A stretch of 38,077 nt of DNA, from assembly GCA_045639845.1 (NCBI GenBank), contig JAZUDW010000021.1, positions 1-38,077 on the forward strand, written 5' to 3'. The DNA is from Colimorpha sp045639845 (lineage in GTDB: Bacteria; Bacteroidota; Bacteroidia; Bacteroidales; P3). A model generated the notes under the pieces. The model did not search any database, had not been told where the DNA came from, and saw only the letters and a list, made by a program, of their open reading frames with translations. Below are positions 1 to 8,016 of this stretch, piece after piece (position 1 is the stretch's first letter; the number at the start of each line of letters is the position of its first letter). The translations under genes were made by a program, and so were the position numbers.

Positions 1-2
1 TG

Positions 3-1154
3 AACAACAGGGGCGAGAGGGAGAAACTGGTTCACAACATACTTTTCTCTCGCTACACGATGACATCAGCGGAGGTGTCCGTCATTCCCGAATTTCTTGA
101 AAAGGTCGAGGCGGACGGCACAAGCCAGTTCTTCCACGCCACCAAGCAGGACGTTGTGAACCTCAAGACGGGTGCCAAGGTTATGTTCCGAGGCATCAAG
201 ACCAGCAGCGGCAACCAGACGGCGAAGCTCAAATCCATTCACGGCATCACCACATTCGTCTGTGACGAGGCGGAGGAATGGACGAGCGAGAAGGAGTTCT
301 CGACCATTATGTACTCAATCCGACAGAAGGGAATACAGAACCGCATCATCATTATAATGAACCCGACGGACAAGTATCACTTCGTCTATAAGAAATACAT
401 CGAGAACACCCACCGTATCGAGTATTTCGACGGAGTCCCCGTCCAAATCTCCACCCATCCCAACGTCCTGCACATACACACCACCTACCTCGACAACCTC
501 GAAAACCTCTCGGAGGAGTTCATTAACAATGCCGAGTATGCGAAGCAGTTCCATCCCGAAGAGTACGCCCACACGTTTATGGGCCACTGGACTGACGAGG
601 TGGAGGGTGTAGTGTTCGACAACTGGGACATCGTGGAGGAGTTCCCCGAAAACTGCAAGCGCCAGGCGGCAGGCCTCGACTTCGGCTTCACCAACGACCC
701 GACCACCGGAGTGCGCTGCGGAGTAATAGGCGACGACCTCTATGTCGATGAGCTATTCTACCGCACAAGGATGCTTTCTTCCGACATATCTGCAGAGCTG
801 CACAAGACCCTGCCCCAGGGCTTGGAGATTATGGCGGACAGTGCCGACCCGCGACTCATTCAGGAGATTGCCAACTCGGGCTTGTTCATATACGCCGTGC
901 AGAAAGGAAACGGCTCGATAGAAGCCGGAATTGACAAGCTCAAGACAATGCGCATCCACGTCACTCGCAGTTCTAAAAACCTAATCACGGAGTTTAGGAA
1001 CTACACGTGGGCGAAAGACAAGGACGGCAACTACATCAACAAGCCCATCGACGCTTTCAACCACGGAATAGATGCCGTCCGCTACTACGCTCTGGGTAAG
1101 CTGCTGGGCTTCATCCTGCGCACAACACCCATAAGCGCGGACGATCTGCCGTAA
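3..1154 (+). CDS. Phage terminase large subunit, 3' part (partial)
   Basis: The DNA-packaging motor ATPase/nuclease of a tailed phage. The frame is open from position 3, so the gene is cut by the window edge; the ATG at 60 is internal. A Walker B-like segment (FVCDEAEEW) is followed by the coupling-type segment IIIIMNPT. The C-terminal RNaseH-like nuclease shows its acidic residues in GLDFGFTNDPT, MADSADPR and FNHGIDAVRYY. This is typical of the Terminase_3/PBSX-type family. The Walker A loop must lie upstream of the window. It is followed by a strong intrinsic terminator. The next genes are not portal or capsid genes, so the head module is probably upstream or elsewhere. Confidence 0.92.
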   Translation, partial: NNRGEREKLVHNILFSRYTMTSAEVSVIPEFLEKVEADGTSQFFHATKQDVVNLKTGAKVMFRGIKTSSGNQTAKLKSIHGITTFVCDEAEEWTSEKEFSTIMYSIRQKGIQNRIIIIMNPTDKYHFVYKKYIENTHRIEYFDGVPVQISTHPNVLHIHTTYLDNLENLSEEFINNAEYAKQFHPEEYAHTFMGHWTDEVEGVVFDNWDIVEEFPENCKRQAAGLDFGFTNDPTTGVRCGVIGDDLYVDELFYRTRMLSSDISAELHKTLPQGLEIMADSADPRLIQEIANSGLFIYAVQKGNGSIEAGIDKLKTMRIHVTRSSKNLITEFRNYTWAKDKDGNYINKPIDAFNHGIDAVRYYALGKLLGFILRTTPISADDLP

Positions 1155-1183
1155 CGTAAGAGTCTCTTTATTTATATACTTTC

Positions 1184-1211
1184 ACGCCCCCACTTGAGGG
1201 CGTTTTTTTTT
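1184..1211 (+). terminator. Intrinsic terminator after the terminase gene
   Basis: Perfect 6-bp stem ACGCCC/GGGCGT with an 8-nt loop, followed by a run of nine T. It lies 30 nt after the terminase stop codon. Confidence 0.85.
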
Positions 1212-1380
1212 GTGTATGTAGTGTCTCATTTTTTGAAATCAGACGCAAAATAATTGTGTTTTTGCGCTCAATTATTAAGCGCACGTAAAATTTTTTGATT
1301 TTTTTGCGCTTTCAAATTATGCTGAAATTTAATGATTTATGCAGTAAAATTTATTTTACACAAAATTATTTTTCAAAAAA

Positions 1381-1412
1381 TTTTGTCAGTATTAAATGTA
1401 GTTGTATCTTTG
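1381..1412 (+). promoter_or_regulatory. Bacteroidota-type promoter for the small-gene cassette
   Basis: A TTTTG -33 element (1381-1385) and a TATCTTTG -7 element (1405-1412) are separated by 19 nt, matching the TTTG/TAnnTTTG consensus of the Bacteroidota primary sigma factor. It lies 53 nt upstream of the ATG at 1466. Confidence 0.8.
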
Positions 1413-1465
1413 CATCGAAAAAATTAAACGAAACAATAATTATTAACATTAAAAATTTATCAAAG

Positions 1466-1807
1466 ATGAACACAAAACTGAACAGCAAAGAGACCCTGCG
1501 CGAGATTATGACGATGGCGTGGGCTTTTGTAAAGAGAAACGGCTACAGCCTCAGCGAGGCACTTGCAACGGCGTGGCGTAACATTAAGCTGCGTATCGCA
1601 ATGAAGAGCCGCATTGTCAAGTTCTACTTTCAAAAGGTGGACGGCTCAATCCGCGAGGCTTTTGGCACACTTGCAGATCGTTTAATCCCTGCCATATCGG
1701 GCGAGGACAACCGCCGCAAGAACGACACGGTGCAGGTTTACTTTGACACAGAGAAAGCCGAGTGGCGTTGCTTCAAGAAAGCCAACCTCATCAACATTTG
1801 TTTCTAA
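1466..1807 (+). CDS. Small phage protein, WYL_2/DUF2693-like SH3 barrel
   Basis: A 113-aa protein. The N-terminal third is a helical segment (LREIMTMAWAFVKRNGYSLSEAL). The C-terminal part, from about residue 50, is a small beta-barrel of the type annotated WYL_2/DUF2693 in Bacteroidota phages and mobile elements, with the hallmark pattern VKFYFQKVDGSIREAFGTL then VQVYFDTEKAEWRCFKK. The molecular role of this family is not established; a nucleic-acid or ligand-binding role is only inferred from the fold. I chose the ATG at 1466 because it follows a clear promoter at 1381-1412, and an upstream in-frame start would precede that promoter. First gene of a cassette of small proteins. Confidence 0.8.
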   Translation: MNTKLNSKETLREIMTMAWAFVKRNGYSLSEALATAWRNIKLRIAMKSRIVKFYFQKVDGSIREAFGTLADRLIPAISGEDNRRKNDTVQVYFDTEKAEWRCFKKANLINICF

Positions 1808-1826
1808 CCCTCAAAACTGAATAGAT

Positions 1827-2156
1827 ATGCAGCTCATCACAAAATCAATCGAGAACAAGCTGAAGAAGCACCACCTGCGCTCACAAGAGAACGTCGAGAA
1901 TCCCAAAATCATAGCAAAGTTTTTCAACCCCTGCGGCATCGGCACGTGGTACATCACAGAGGGCGAACAGCGACCCGACGGCGACTGGCTTCTGTTCGGT
2001 CTGTGCTGCCTGCAGTGCGCTGAACTTGGCTACGTCCTGCTGTCCGACCTGCAGAAACAGCGTCTGCCCTACGGTCTGACCATCGAGCGAGACAGACACT
2101 TCAGCGGCACTATGGCGGACGCGAAACTCATTGAAAACTATTTGTGCAACTGCTAA
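1827..2156 (+). CDS. DUF2958 family protein
   Basis: A 109-aa cytoplasmic protein recognised as DUF2958 from the pattern PKIIAKFFNP..TWYITEGE, then GDWLLFGLC, ELGYVLLSDLQ, LPYGLTIERDRHF. The family is common on phages and conjugative elements and has no assigned biochemical function. Length is normal for the family. It starts 19 nt after the previous stop and is followed 12 nt later by another small gene, so it belongs to the same transcription unit. An extra cysteine-rich segment (GLCCLQCAELGY) is visible mid-protein, but no complete metal-binding motif can be claimed. Confidence 0.82.
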   Translation: MQLITKSIENKLKKHHLRSQENVENPKIIAKFFNPCGIGTWYITEGEQRPDGDWLLFGLCCLQCAELGYVLLSDLQKQRLPYGLTIERDRHFSGTMADAKLIENYLCNC

Positions 2157-2168
2157 AACCCCAACGCA

Positions 2169-2420
2169 ATGACACTTAAACAACTGAAAGAGAACACAAA
2201 TGTGCGTCACGCAAGAGGCTACAACCGCTATCGCGTTGAAATAACTTACAGAGGGCAGACCTATCACTGCGAGAGCAATAATTCATCGGCGTGGGATAGG
2301 CTGGACGACCCAAACTTGAGCGACAACGCCGTCCGCTACGGCTACACCAACAAGGGTGCGTGGCAGTCATTCTACAATGAGTGCAAAAGAGCCAACCATC
2401 TGGGCGAATACAACTACTAA
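2169..2420 (+). CDS. Hypothetical phage protein, 83 aa
   Basis: Not recognised. An 83-aa soluble protein, rich in Asn, Tyr and Arg, with no signal peptide or membrane segment. It begins MTLKQLKENTNVRHARGYNR and contains a beta-hairpin-like stretch (YRVEITYRGQTYHCES). It lies 12 nt after the DUF2958 gene, and its composition and spacing match the rest of the cassette, which supports real coding. No function can be given. Confidence 0.7.
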   Translation: MTLKQLKENTNVRHARGYNRYRVEITYRGQTYHCESNNSSAWDRLDDPNLSDNAVRYGYTNKGAWQSFYNECKRANHLGEYNY

Positions 2421-2441
2421 CCTCCTAACCCATCAAAGGCA

Positions 2442-2528
2442 ATGAACGAAATAATCAAAATCATTATGGCAGACGTGAACGACTGCCTCACCCTTGAAGA
2501 AATCATCAGAAACCTCATAACCATATAA
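2442..2528 (+). CDS. Very small phage ORF, 28 aa
   Basis: A 28-codon ORF (begins MNEIIKIIMADVNDCL) fills the otherwise empty space between two cassette genes, 21 nt after one stop and 11 nt before the next start, the same spacing the neighbours use. The predicted peptide is an amphipathic helix rich in Ile, Leu, Asp and Glu. Support comes only from position and spacing, so this is tentative. Confidence 0.45.
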   Translation: MNEIIKIIMADVNDCLTLEEIIRNLITI

Positions 2529-2539
2529 ACACCGAAACA

Positions 2540-2938
2540 ATGGACAGAACCCCCACAACTGGCGACATCATAAGGATGAACGGCGACCTTTTCAGGGTCG
2601 AGGCGTTTGGCGACTGCAAGCCGAGCGGACGCATCATACCGCTTGAGGCGGACGAGAGAGGCGAGAGAGTGCCCGTGTTCTACGAGAGCGGACACATCGG
2701 GCAGTTTGAGCTTGTCAAGACCCCGTTACAGATAGCTGGAGGCGGTGTGCCTATATACTGCGACAATCAGCACCACAAGCCCTTCGAGATACCTGCGAAA
2801 AGGGTAGAGGTCGGCTCATTCGTATGGCTGCATTTTGCGACCGTATCAAGCGCGAAACGAGCCGTGACGAATGCCCTTTTCAACAGAGAGCCGAGGCACT
2901 ACGGCGACAAGTGCGTACCGCTTTATTGGGCGCGATAA
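2540..2938 (+). CDS. Hypothetical phage protein, 132 aa
   Basis: Not recognised. A 132-aa soluble protein. Its N-terminus (TGDIIRMNGDLFRVEAFGDC) looks like a small beta-barrel, and a run of positively charged residues (SSAKRAVTNALFNREPRHYG) lies near the C-terminus. There is no signal peptide or transmembrane segment. It is co-directional and closely spaced with its neighbours (11 nt upstream, 31 nt downstream). A different frame across its 3' end is a shadow. Confidence 0.68.
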   Translation: MDRTPTTGDIIRMNGDLFRVEAFGDCKPSGRIIPLEADERGERVPVFYESGHIGQFELVKTPLQIAGGGVPIYCDNQHHKPFEIPAKRVEVGSFVWLHFATVSSAKRAVTNALFNREPRHYGDKCVPLYWAR

Positions 2939-2969
2939 ATCAAATATCAATCAGTAAAAAATCAGCACA

Positions 2970-3632
2970 ATGGAAAACGAGAAAATCACCTATATCAAGT
3001 ATTGCCCGAATGTGTTTCTTGCCAAATGCGAGGCACAGCACGAGAAGGGCGAAATCATCAACGTCGAGACGCGCCGTGGCGACCTGCACGAGTGCGAGGT
3101 ACACAATTTTATCGGGCGCACGAAAGACGGCAGCTACGCCTATTCAATCACACGCACGGACGGCACGAACAAGGCGACCGTGGCGGCAAGACGCGCAGAG
3201 CGTCGCCGTGAGTGGGCGCAAAAGGCAGAGGACAGAAGCGTGCGGTACTTCGAGAAATCAGAGGCGGCGGTGGCAGGTATTGTGCCAGGTCAGCCCATAC
3301 TGGTGGGGCATCACTCCGAGAAACGCCATCGGGCGGCAATAGAACAGTCGTGGGAGGCAATGGGGCGCGGTGTGGCAGAGGGCGAGAAAGCCGAGAGCCA
3401 CCTCGACAAGGCTGACTACTGGGACAGAAAAGCCGAGGACATCACGCTCGATATGCCCGAAAGCCTTGAGTATTTCAAAGAGCAGCTTGAGGCGGCGAAA
3501 GAGTATCACGAGGGCGTGAAGTCCGGCAAATACCCACGCGAACACGCCTACACGCTGACCTATGCGAAAAAGAGAGTCAACGAGCTGAAGCAAAAGGTCG
3601 AGACCGCCGAGAAATTATGGGGTGAGCAATAG
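2970..3632 (+). CDS. DUF3560 family protein
   Basis: A 220-aa soluble, strongly charged protein. The central segment (about residues 80-140) is the DUF3560 signature: a helical Arg/Glu-rich lead-in, then GIVPGQPILVGHHSEKRHRAAIEQSWEAMGRG with GEKAE after it. The C-terminal third is predicted helical/coiled coil (EQLEAAKEYHEG, KKRVNELKQKVETAEK). DUF3560 proteins are common on Bacteroidota and actinobacterial mobile elements and have no proven function. Last gene of the small-protein cassette, followed by an intrinsic terminator at 3676-3699. Confidence 0.85.
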   Translation: MENEKITYIKYCPNVFLAKCEAQHEKGEIINVETRRGDLHECEVHNFIGRTKDGSYAYSITRTDGTNKATVAARRAERRREWAQKAEDRSVRYFEKSEAAVAGIVPGQPILVGHHSEKRHRAAIEQSWEAMGRGVAEGEKAESHLDKADYWDRKAEDITLDMPESLEYFKEQLEAAKEYHEGVKSGKYPREHAYTLTYAKKRVNELKQKVETAEKLWGEQ

Positions 3633-3675
3633 CAAGCCCCACACCCCCAAAACCAGTTTCATATCATCTTTGTTG

Positions 3676-3699
3676 AGCCGTCCGAGAGGGCGGCTTTTT
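3676..3699 (+). terminator. Intrinsic terminator after the DUF3560 gene
   Basis: 8-bp stem AGCCGTCC/GGGCGGCT (one G-U pair) with a GAGA tetraloop and a five-T tail, 44 nt after the stop codon. It closes the small-gene cassette. Confidence 0.85.
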
Positions 3700-3782
3700 G
3701 TCGTTGTCTTGCGTTGTTTTTGATAATTCAGTTAATCAAAGTATTTGCAAGCCAAAACACGCCATATCCCAATAAATGGGCG

Positions 3783-3790
3783 TACTTTTG
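3783..3790 (+). promoter_or_regulatory. Promoter -7 element for the tail gene
   Basis: TACTTTTG fits the TAnnTTTG consensus and lies 33 nt before the ATG at 3823. No good -33 element is seen at the expected distance. It helps choose the start of the tail gene. Confidence 0.55.
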
Positions 3791-3822
3791 CAATCGAAAC
3801 AAAACTGCAACTAATTGCAAAA

Positions 3823-6345
3823 ATGATTGTAATATACAGACCCAACGGCACACCGCTATTCGGCACGGACACGCAAGGCAACCCGATACCGCTGCAAGTC
3901 GGCGACGATAGTCAGCGTATCGCCGAGCTGATGGGAGACGACATCCTCACCCTGCGCTTCTCGATGGCAGAGAACACGGACTTCCCCATGCGCTCCTGGT
4001 GTATATTCGAGGGCAAACGCTACTATCTCTACAAGTCTCCCGAAATCACCAAGCAGCACAGCCGCAATTTTGAGTACGTGATGCCGATGTTCACATCCGA
4101 CTATATGCTCAAGATTACGATGATGCGCAACCGCACCTACAACAGATTTACGGGAGTGTACGGGGGCGACCTGCGGCTGAAGTTCCCCCTCACGTCGACA
4201 CCTCGCGAGCATCTCGAAATGGTTGCCGCTTGTCTCAACGATGCGGAGACCGAGCCTAATGCAGTGTGGGCTGTGGACTACTCCAAGACATTGGGGATGA
4301 CCGCCGCAAACAACGGGGCTCACACCAACTACGACGGAACCAAGTGGAACGACGAGGGAGACGAGGAGCTTGTCCCCTACGAGTTCAACTACTGCATCGA
4401 CGCAATCCGAAACCAGGCCACGGCGTTCAACACGGAGTATGAGATATCGGATGTCGTTGTCTCCGGCAGCGGCACCACGACAGTCTACCATCTGCTCTCT
4501 CTCCACAATGTCGAGTACAACAAGGAGACCCCACTTTATATGTCATACGGAAAGGGCAATGGCTTCAAGAGCGGCATAGCGAGAAAGAACGAGAGCGACC
4601 TGCCACCTGTCGATCTCCTCTACATACAGGGCGGAGAGCAGAACATACCGACCCATTACGGTATGAAGGCGACCACCGGTGAAGGAGTGACGACCTATAC
4701 CGAGGAAAGCCCCAACTACATCAAGAGCAACACCCTGCTTCTCCCCAAGAACACGGCGTGCTTCTATTTGGGAGGGCATTACTATTTCGCAAAGCCCTCA
4801 GCCAGCCGCATCGTGACGGACAGCAACGGGAACCGCGTTATAAACGAGATGAACGCGCACGACCCCGACACGGGAGCAGCAGTACACGAGGTTCTGTACG
4901 ATGGTGACGGGAACCTCTACCAGTACGAGCTTATAATCCCGACCCCTTGCTATCTCACATCCGCCGACGGGTGCAGCGTCGAGCGTGTCCGGCACACCTA
5001 CTACGACCCCGACTACACTCCGAGAGGCACGAAGGTGGAGTCTTTCTACGACGCTTCCGAGATTTACCCAATGAGAGTGGGCGGTGTGTCGCAGGTTCAG
5101 GCAATCAACAGACAGCGGCAGGTGGACGACGGACAGGGCGGCACCACGACGGAGACATACAAGCTCTACGACATCATCGACGCGCTCGCAGACCGCCCAG
5201 ACTATTCGGAATGTTCCATCCCTGGCGAGACTATGACCGTCATATTCCAAGACGGTATGCTCGCAGGCAGGGAGTTCGACCTCAACACGACGGAGAGCGG
5301 CGTGGTCATCTGTACCGACGTGACCGTCTATGACGACAACAACAACCCCATTCCGGCCAAGAAGCTTGAGCTTTGCCCGTCAGACCAGGACGGCTACACG
5401 ATGCCCAACGAGACATTCGCGCCAAGGCCAGGAGACCACTACATCGCCTTCCACTGCTCGCTGCCCGAAGAGTATGTGAGCGGCATAGCCTACGGCGCAG
5501 AGTACAGGGCATTGCGCGAGATGGCGCGATATCTTTACGATCACGGCAAGGAGACCTTCACCTTCAGCGGCTCTGTGGATACCCTGTGGGTGAAGATGGT
5601 ATGGGATGACTATGTGGAGCGTTACACCGGCTCCCCCTACAATATGAACATCCCCCACAGCGAATATTTCAACCTTGGCCAGCACATCAAGGTCACGGAC
5701 GTGCAGCTCTTCGGCTCGCAGGGTCTTGTGATGAGGGTGACGGGCATAAAGCAGCCAGTGAACTCCCCACGTTCCATAGAGCTGACGCTCGCCAATGCCA
5801 TAGTTCTCAAATACAACTGGGTCAAGCAGCTCTCGCAGACCGTGCAGGAGGTGAGGCTTCGCAGAAGACCACGACCCATCAACCCGTTTTTTCCTCGCGG
5901 AGTAGTTTCCGCTCTCGACGAGGTTATGGCCGAGGAAATGCTCGACGCCAGTGGCAACCTGCTCGACCTGCGGCGCAAGACGGTCACGCCGATGAATCTC
6001 TTCGGCTCTATCGTTGGTCTCAACGCCAGTAGCGGGCTTCGTGGCACCCTTGGCAGTCTTGATACTTATACACGGAGTACTCTCGTCACAAAAATCAACG
6101 AATACCGCACAGCCTTGCAAAGCGTGCAGACTCAGTTCCGCGATGTGCAGTCAAAATTCAACATACTTCGCAATGCACTTGTTGACTCCAGCGGCAAGGT
6201 CAACGGCGTACCGATAAGCGGCATTGGTATAGGCCAATGTTCCATTACTCCTGGCGACAGCATCCGTCCGTCTCACGAAGAATGTTCCTACCAAGATGTT
6301 TCGATAACAATCCCGACAACTTTACCCACACAAGTCAATAATTAA
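3823..6345 (+). CDS. Large phage tail/baseplate-type protein, 840 aa
   Basis: The largest gene of the prophage segment. The N-terminus (MIVIYRPNGTPLFGTDTQGN) followed by a beta-rich region is the kind of start seen in tail-tip and baseplate-hub proteins of Bacteroidota siphophages. The middle, to about residue 690, is beta-rich with many Tyr, Gly and Asp residues. About residues 755-800 form a helical/coiled-coil stretch (LVTKINEYRTALQSVQTQFRD), and the end is Ser/Thr/Pro-rich. No enzymatic motif is recognised. I use the ATG at 3823, which follows the -7 element at 3783; an upstream TTG in frame lies before it. The position directly before holin and endolysin agrees with a late structural gene. 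Tail assignment is an inference. Confidence 0.65.
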   Translation: MIVIYRPNGTPLFGTDTQGNPIPLQVGDDSQRIAELMGDDILTLRFSMAENTDFPMRSWCIFEGKRYYLYKSPEITKQHSRNFEYVMPMFTSDYMLKITMMRNRTYNRFTGVYGGDLRLKFPLTSTPREHLEMVAACLNDAETEPNAVWAVDYSKTLGMTAANNGAHTNYDGTKWNDEGDEELVPYEFNYCIDAIRNQATAFNTEYEISDVVVSGSGTTTVYHLLSLHNVEYNKETPLYMSYGKGNGFKSGIARKNESDLPPVDLLYIQGGEQNIPTHYGMKATTGEGVTTYTEESPNYIKSNTLLLPKNTACFYLGGHYYFAKPSASRIVTDSNGNRVINEMNAHDPDTGAAVHEVLYDGDGNLYQYELIIPTPCYLTSADGCSVERVRHTYYDPDYTPRGTKVESFYDASEIYPMRVGGVSQVQAINRQRQVDDGQGGTTTETYKLYDIIDALADRPDYSECSIPGETMTVIFQDGMLAGREFDLNTTESGVVICTDVTVYDDNNNPIPAKKLELCPSDQDGYTMPNETFAPRPGDHYIAFHCSLPEEYVSGIAYGAEYRALREMARYLYDHGKETFTFSGSVDTLWVKMVWDDYVERYTGSPYNMNIPHSEYFNLGQHIKVTDVQLFGSQGLVMRVTGIKQPVNSPRSIELTLANAIVLKYNWVKQLSQTVQEVRLRRRPRPINPFFPRGVVSALDEVMAEEMLDASGNLLDLRRKTVTPMNLFGSIVGLNASSGLRGTLGSLDTYTRSTLVTKINEYRTALQSVQTQFRDVQSKFNILRNALVDSSGKVNGVPISGIGIGQCSITPGDSIRPSHEECSYQDVSITIPTTLPTQVNN

Positions 6346-6379
6346 CCCAACGTCAAACCCAATAAAAACAACAAAAAAA

Positions 6380-6847
6380 ATGAATGTTTTCAACGGAGCT
6401 GCGAATATGCTAACCATTGCTGTGGTCGCCTGCGTGGTGGTGCTGTTCGCTATGATGCTCGACCTTGTCAGCGGCCTTTACAAAGCGAAACTCCGTGGCG
6501 AAATCCGAAGTTCGTGGGGTCTCAAGCGCACCCTCTCCAAGTTCATAGCCTACGAGGGCGGTATGCTCATAGCCGCAGGCGTGGACTTGCTGATGCACCT
6601 CTCAAGGCTCGTCGACCTCTTCGGTCTCGACGCAATCTACGGAGTTCCCGTCATCACCTGTCTTGTCGGCATCTTCCTCTGCGTCGTCGAGTTCATCAGC
6701 ATCCGCGAGAAAGCCGACAAGAAAACCAAGAAAGAGATGGCCGACGCTGCGGAGCTTCTCGTCAAGATGCTCGACAATGACACCTTCAAGGAGATGTTCA
6801 AGCTCGCAATCGACCAGCAGAACAACACCAGGGCAGAGCAGGAATAG
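6380..6847 (+). CDS. Phage holin-family membrane protein
   Basis: A 155-aa inner-membrane protein with hydrophobic segments at about residues 10-31, 55-70 and 85-107, then a charged cytoplasmic tail (REKADKKTKKEMADAAELLVKML). The segment LDLVSGLYKAKLRGEIRSSWGLKRT between the first two helices is the conserved part of the Phage_holin_4/toxin-secretion holin family found in Bacteroidota. Holins accumulate in the inner membrane and open it at a programmed time to release endolysin. It lies 34 nt after the tail gene and starts the lysis cassette. Confidence 0.85.
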   Translation: MNVFNGAANMLTIAVVACVVVLFAMMLDLVSGLYKAKLRGEIRSSWGLKRTLSKFIAYEGGMLIAAGVDLLMHLSRLVDLFGLDAIYGVPVITCLVGIFLCVVEFISIREKADKKTKKEMADAAELLVKMLDNDTFKEMFKLAIDQQNNTRAEQE

Positions 6848-7084
6848 CCAACCGACAACGAGGCGGCGTAACCACGTCCGGCTGAAAGGTGGAAGAAAGT
6901 TGTCTGAAAGTTCAGCGATGTTTCTTTCACCCCACCTCCGCATCCTCCATCCCTTGTTTCAGATTATCGGCGAAAAGTAAAATAACGGACCCTATTATTT
7001 TCATTTTTCGCACAAAAATAAAGTAAAATCGCACGGAATTGACCGTTTTTCGCACATATTCACCCCAAAATAGAACACAACACA

Positions 7085-7369
7085 ATGGAAAAGATTATCG
7101 CAATACTCCCGCAATGGCTTCGCGAGTCCAACCGCTGGAAGCATCTCGTCGGCATCCTCGTCGTCTCCTTTTTCGGCACCCTGCTGATGGGTGTCGGCTG
7201 CATCTTCGGTATGGAGTTCAAAGACGTGCATCACTACAACGGTGATCACGTCCCGTTCCGCAAGTGGGATTTGTCGGCTTGGGATTTGCTCGATGTCCTC
7301 GCAGGTGTCATCGGCGGCATCATCGGGCAGGCTATCCAGCTGGCTGTTGTCATTCCCCTCTTCAAATGA
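7085..7369 (+). CDS. Small membrane protein of the lysis cassette
   Basis: A 94-aa protein with two hydrophobic segments, about residues 20-42 (HLVGILVVSFFGTLLMGVGC) and 72-92 (GVIGGIIGQAIQLAVVIPLF), joined by a polar loop. The family is not recognised. Its place between holin and endolysin suggests a lysis accessory such as a second holin or antiholin, but this rests on context only. It is separated from the holin by a 237-nt non-coding gap that carries repeated TTTTTCGCACA motifs. Confidence 0.7.
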   Translation: MEKIIAILPQWLRESNRWKHLVGILVVSFFGTLLMGVGCIFGMEFKDVHHYNGDHVPFRKWDLSAWDLLDVLAGVIGGIIGQAIQLAVVIPLFK

Positions 7370-7395
7370 GGTAGAAATAAACAAAATAGACATTC

Positions 7396-7427
7396 TACGC
7401 GCACACGCGCACGCACACGCACACACG
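7396..7427. repeat. 32-nt alternating pyrimidine-purine (CA/CG) tract
   Basis: A strictly alternating pyrimidine-purine run of CA and CG steps directly before the endolysin gene. Such tracts are prone to length change and can adopt Z-DNA under negative supercoiling. Confidence 0.85.
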
Positions 7428-7449
7428 AACCAATTAAAACATAATAGCA

Positions 7450-8016
7450 ATGGCAAAAATAGACATTCTTTCTCCGTTCATCCTCTCCTTCGAGGGGGGC
7501 TTCGTGAACGACCCTGTGGACGCTGGAGGCGCGACCAACAAGGGTGTAACTATCGCCACCTGGCGCAAGGTGGGCTATGATAAGGACGGCGACGGCGACA
7601 TTGACGTTGCTGACCTCAAACTCATCACCGACACCGAGGCTGTGAACGCCGTAATGCGTCCGCACTTTTGGAACCGCTGGAAGGCTGACAGCATCGAAAG
7701 TCAGTCTCTCGCAAACATCCTCGTTGATTGGGTGTGGGGCAGCGGAGCGCACGGTATCAAGATACCCCAGCGTATGCTCGGCGTTCAGCAGGACGGCATA
7801 GTTGGTCCGAAAACCCTTGCCGCTCTCAACGCTACCGACCACAAGGCGTTCTTCGCCGAGGTGAAGGAGGAGCGCGAGGCGTTCTTCCGTCGGATCGTGG
7901 CGGCGAAACCCTCCCAGCAGAAGTTCCTCAAAGGGTGGCTCCGACGCCTCGACAGCATAGGCTGGGGAACCCTCAAAGACAACCGTGGACGTATCACTAA
8001 ATTCTCCGACAAATGA
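7450..8016 (+). CDS. Phage endolysin, GH108 muramidase with EF-hand-like loop
   Basis: A 188-aa lysozyme-like enzyme that cuts the glycan strand of peptidoglycan. The GH108 N-terminal domain carries the catalytic Glu in FILSFEGGFVNDP (E15) followed by AGGATNKGVTIATW. The C-terminal half is a PG_binding_3-type domain (PQRMLGVQQDGIVGPKTLAALN). Between them residues 44-55 form a dockerin/EF-hand-like calcium loop, with Asp at loop positions 1, 3, 5, 7, 9 and 12, Gly at 6 and Ile at 8. There is no signal peptide, so export should depend on the holin. Its stop overlaps the next start by 4 nt (ATGA), linking it to the spanin-like gene. Confidence 0.92.
   Translation: MAKIDILSPFILSFEGGFVNDPVDAGGATNKGVTIATWRKVGYDKDGDGDIDVADLKLITDTEAVNAVMRPHFWNRWKADSIESQSLANILVDWVWGSGAHGIKIPQRMLGVQQDGIVGPKTLAALNATDHKAFFAEVKEEREAFFRRIVAAKPSQQKFLKGWLRRLDSIGWGTLKDNRGRITKFSDK

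Larger units (their letters stand above)
1155..1465. other. Phage intergenic region with terminator, repeats and promoter
   Basis: This 311-nt AT-rich gap holds the terminase terminator (1184-1211), two copies of TTTTTGCGCT exactly 42 bp apart (1259-1268 and 1301-1310) with related GCGCAC/GACGCAAAA sequences around them, and a Bacteroidota promoter (1381-1412). An ATG at 1319 is in frame with the next gene but lies upstream of that promoter, so I treat it as non-coding. Confidence 0.6.

Noticed and set aside
1295..1465. Upstream extension of the WYL_2-like gene
   Set aside because: The extension lies before and across a clear promoter and is Phe/Lys/Asn-rich AT-driven sequence unlike the rest of the protein.
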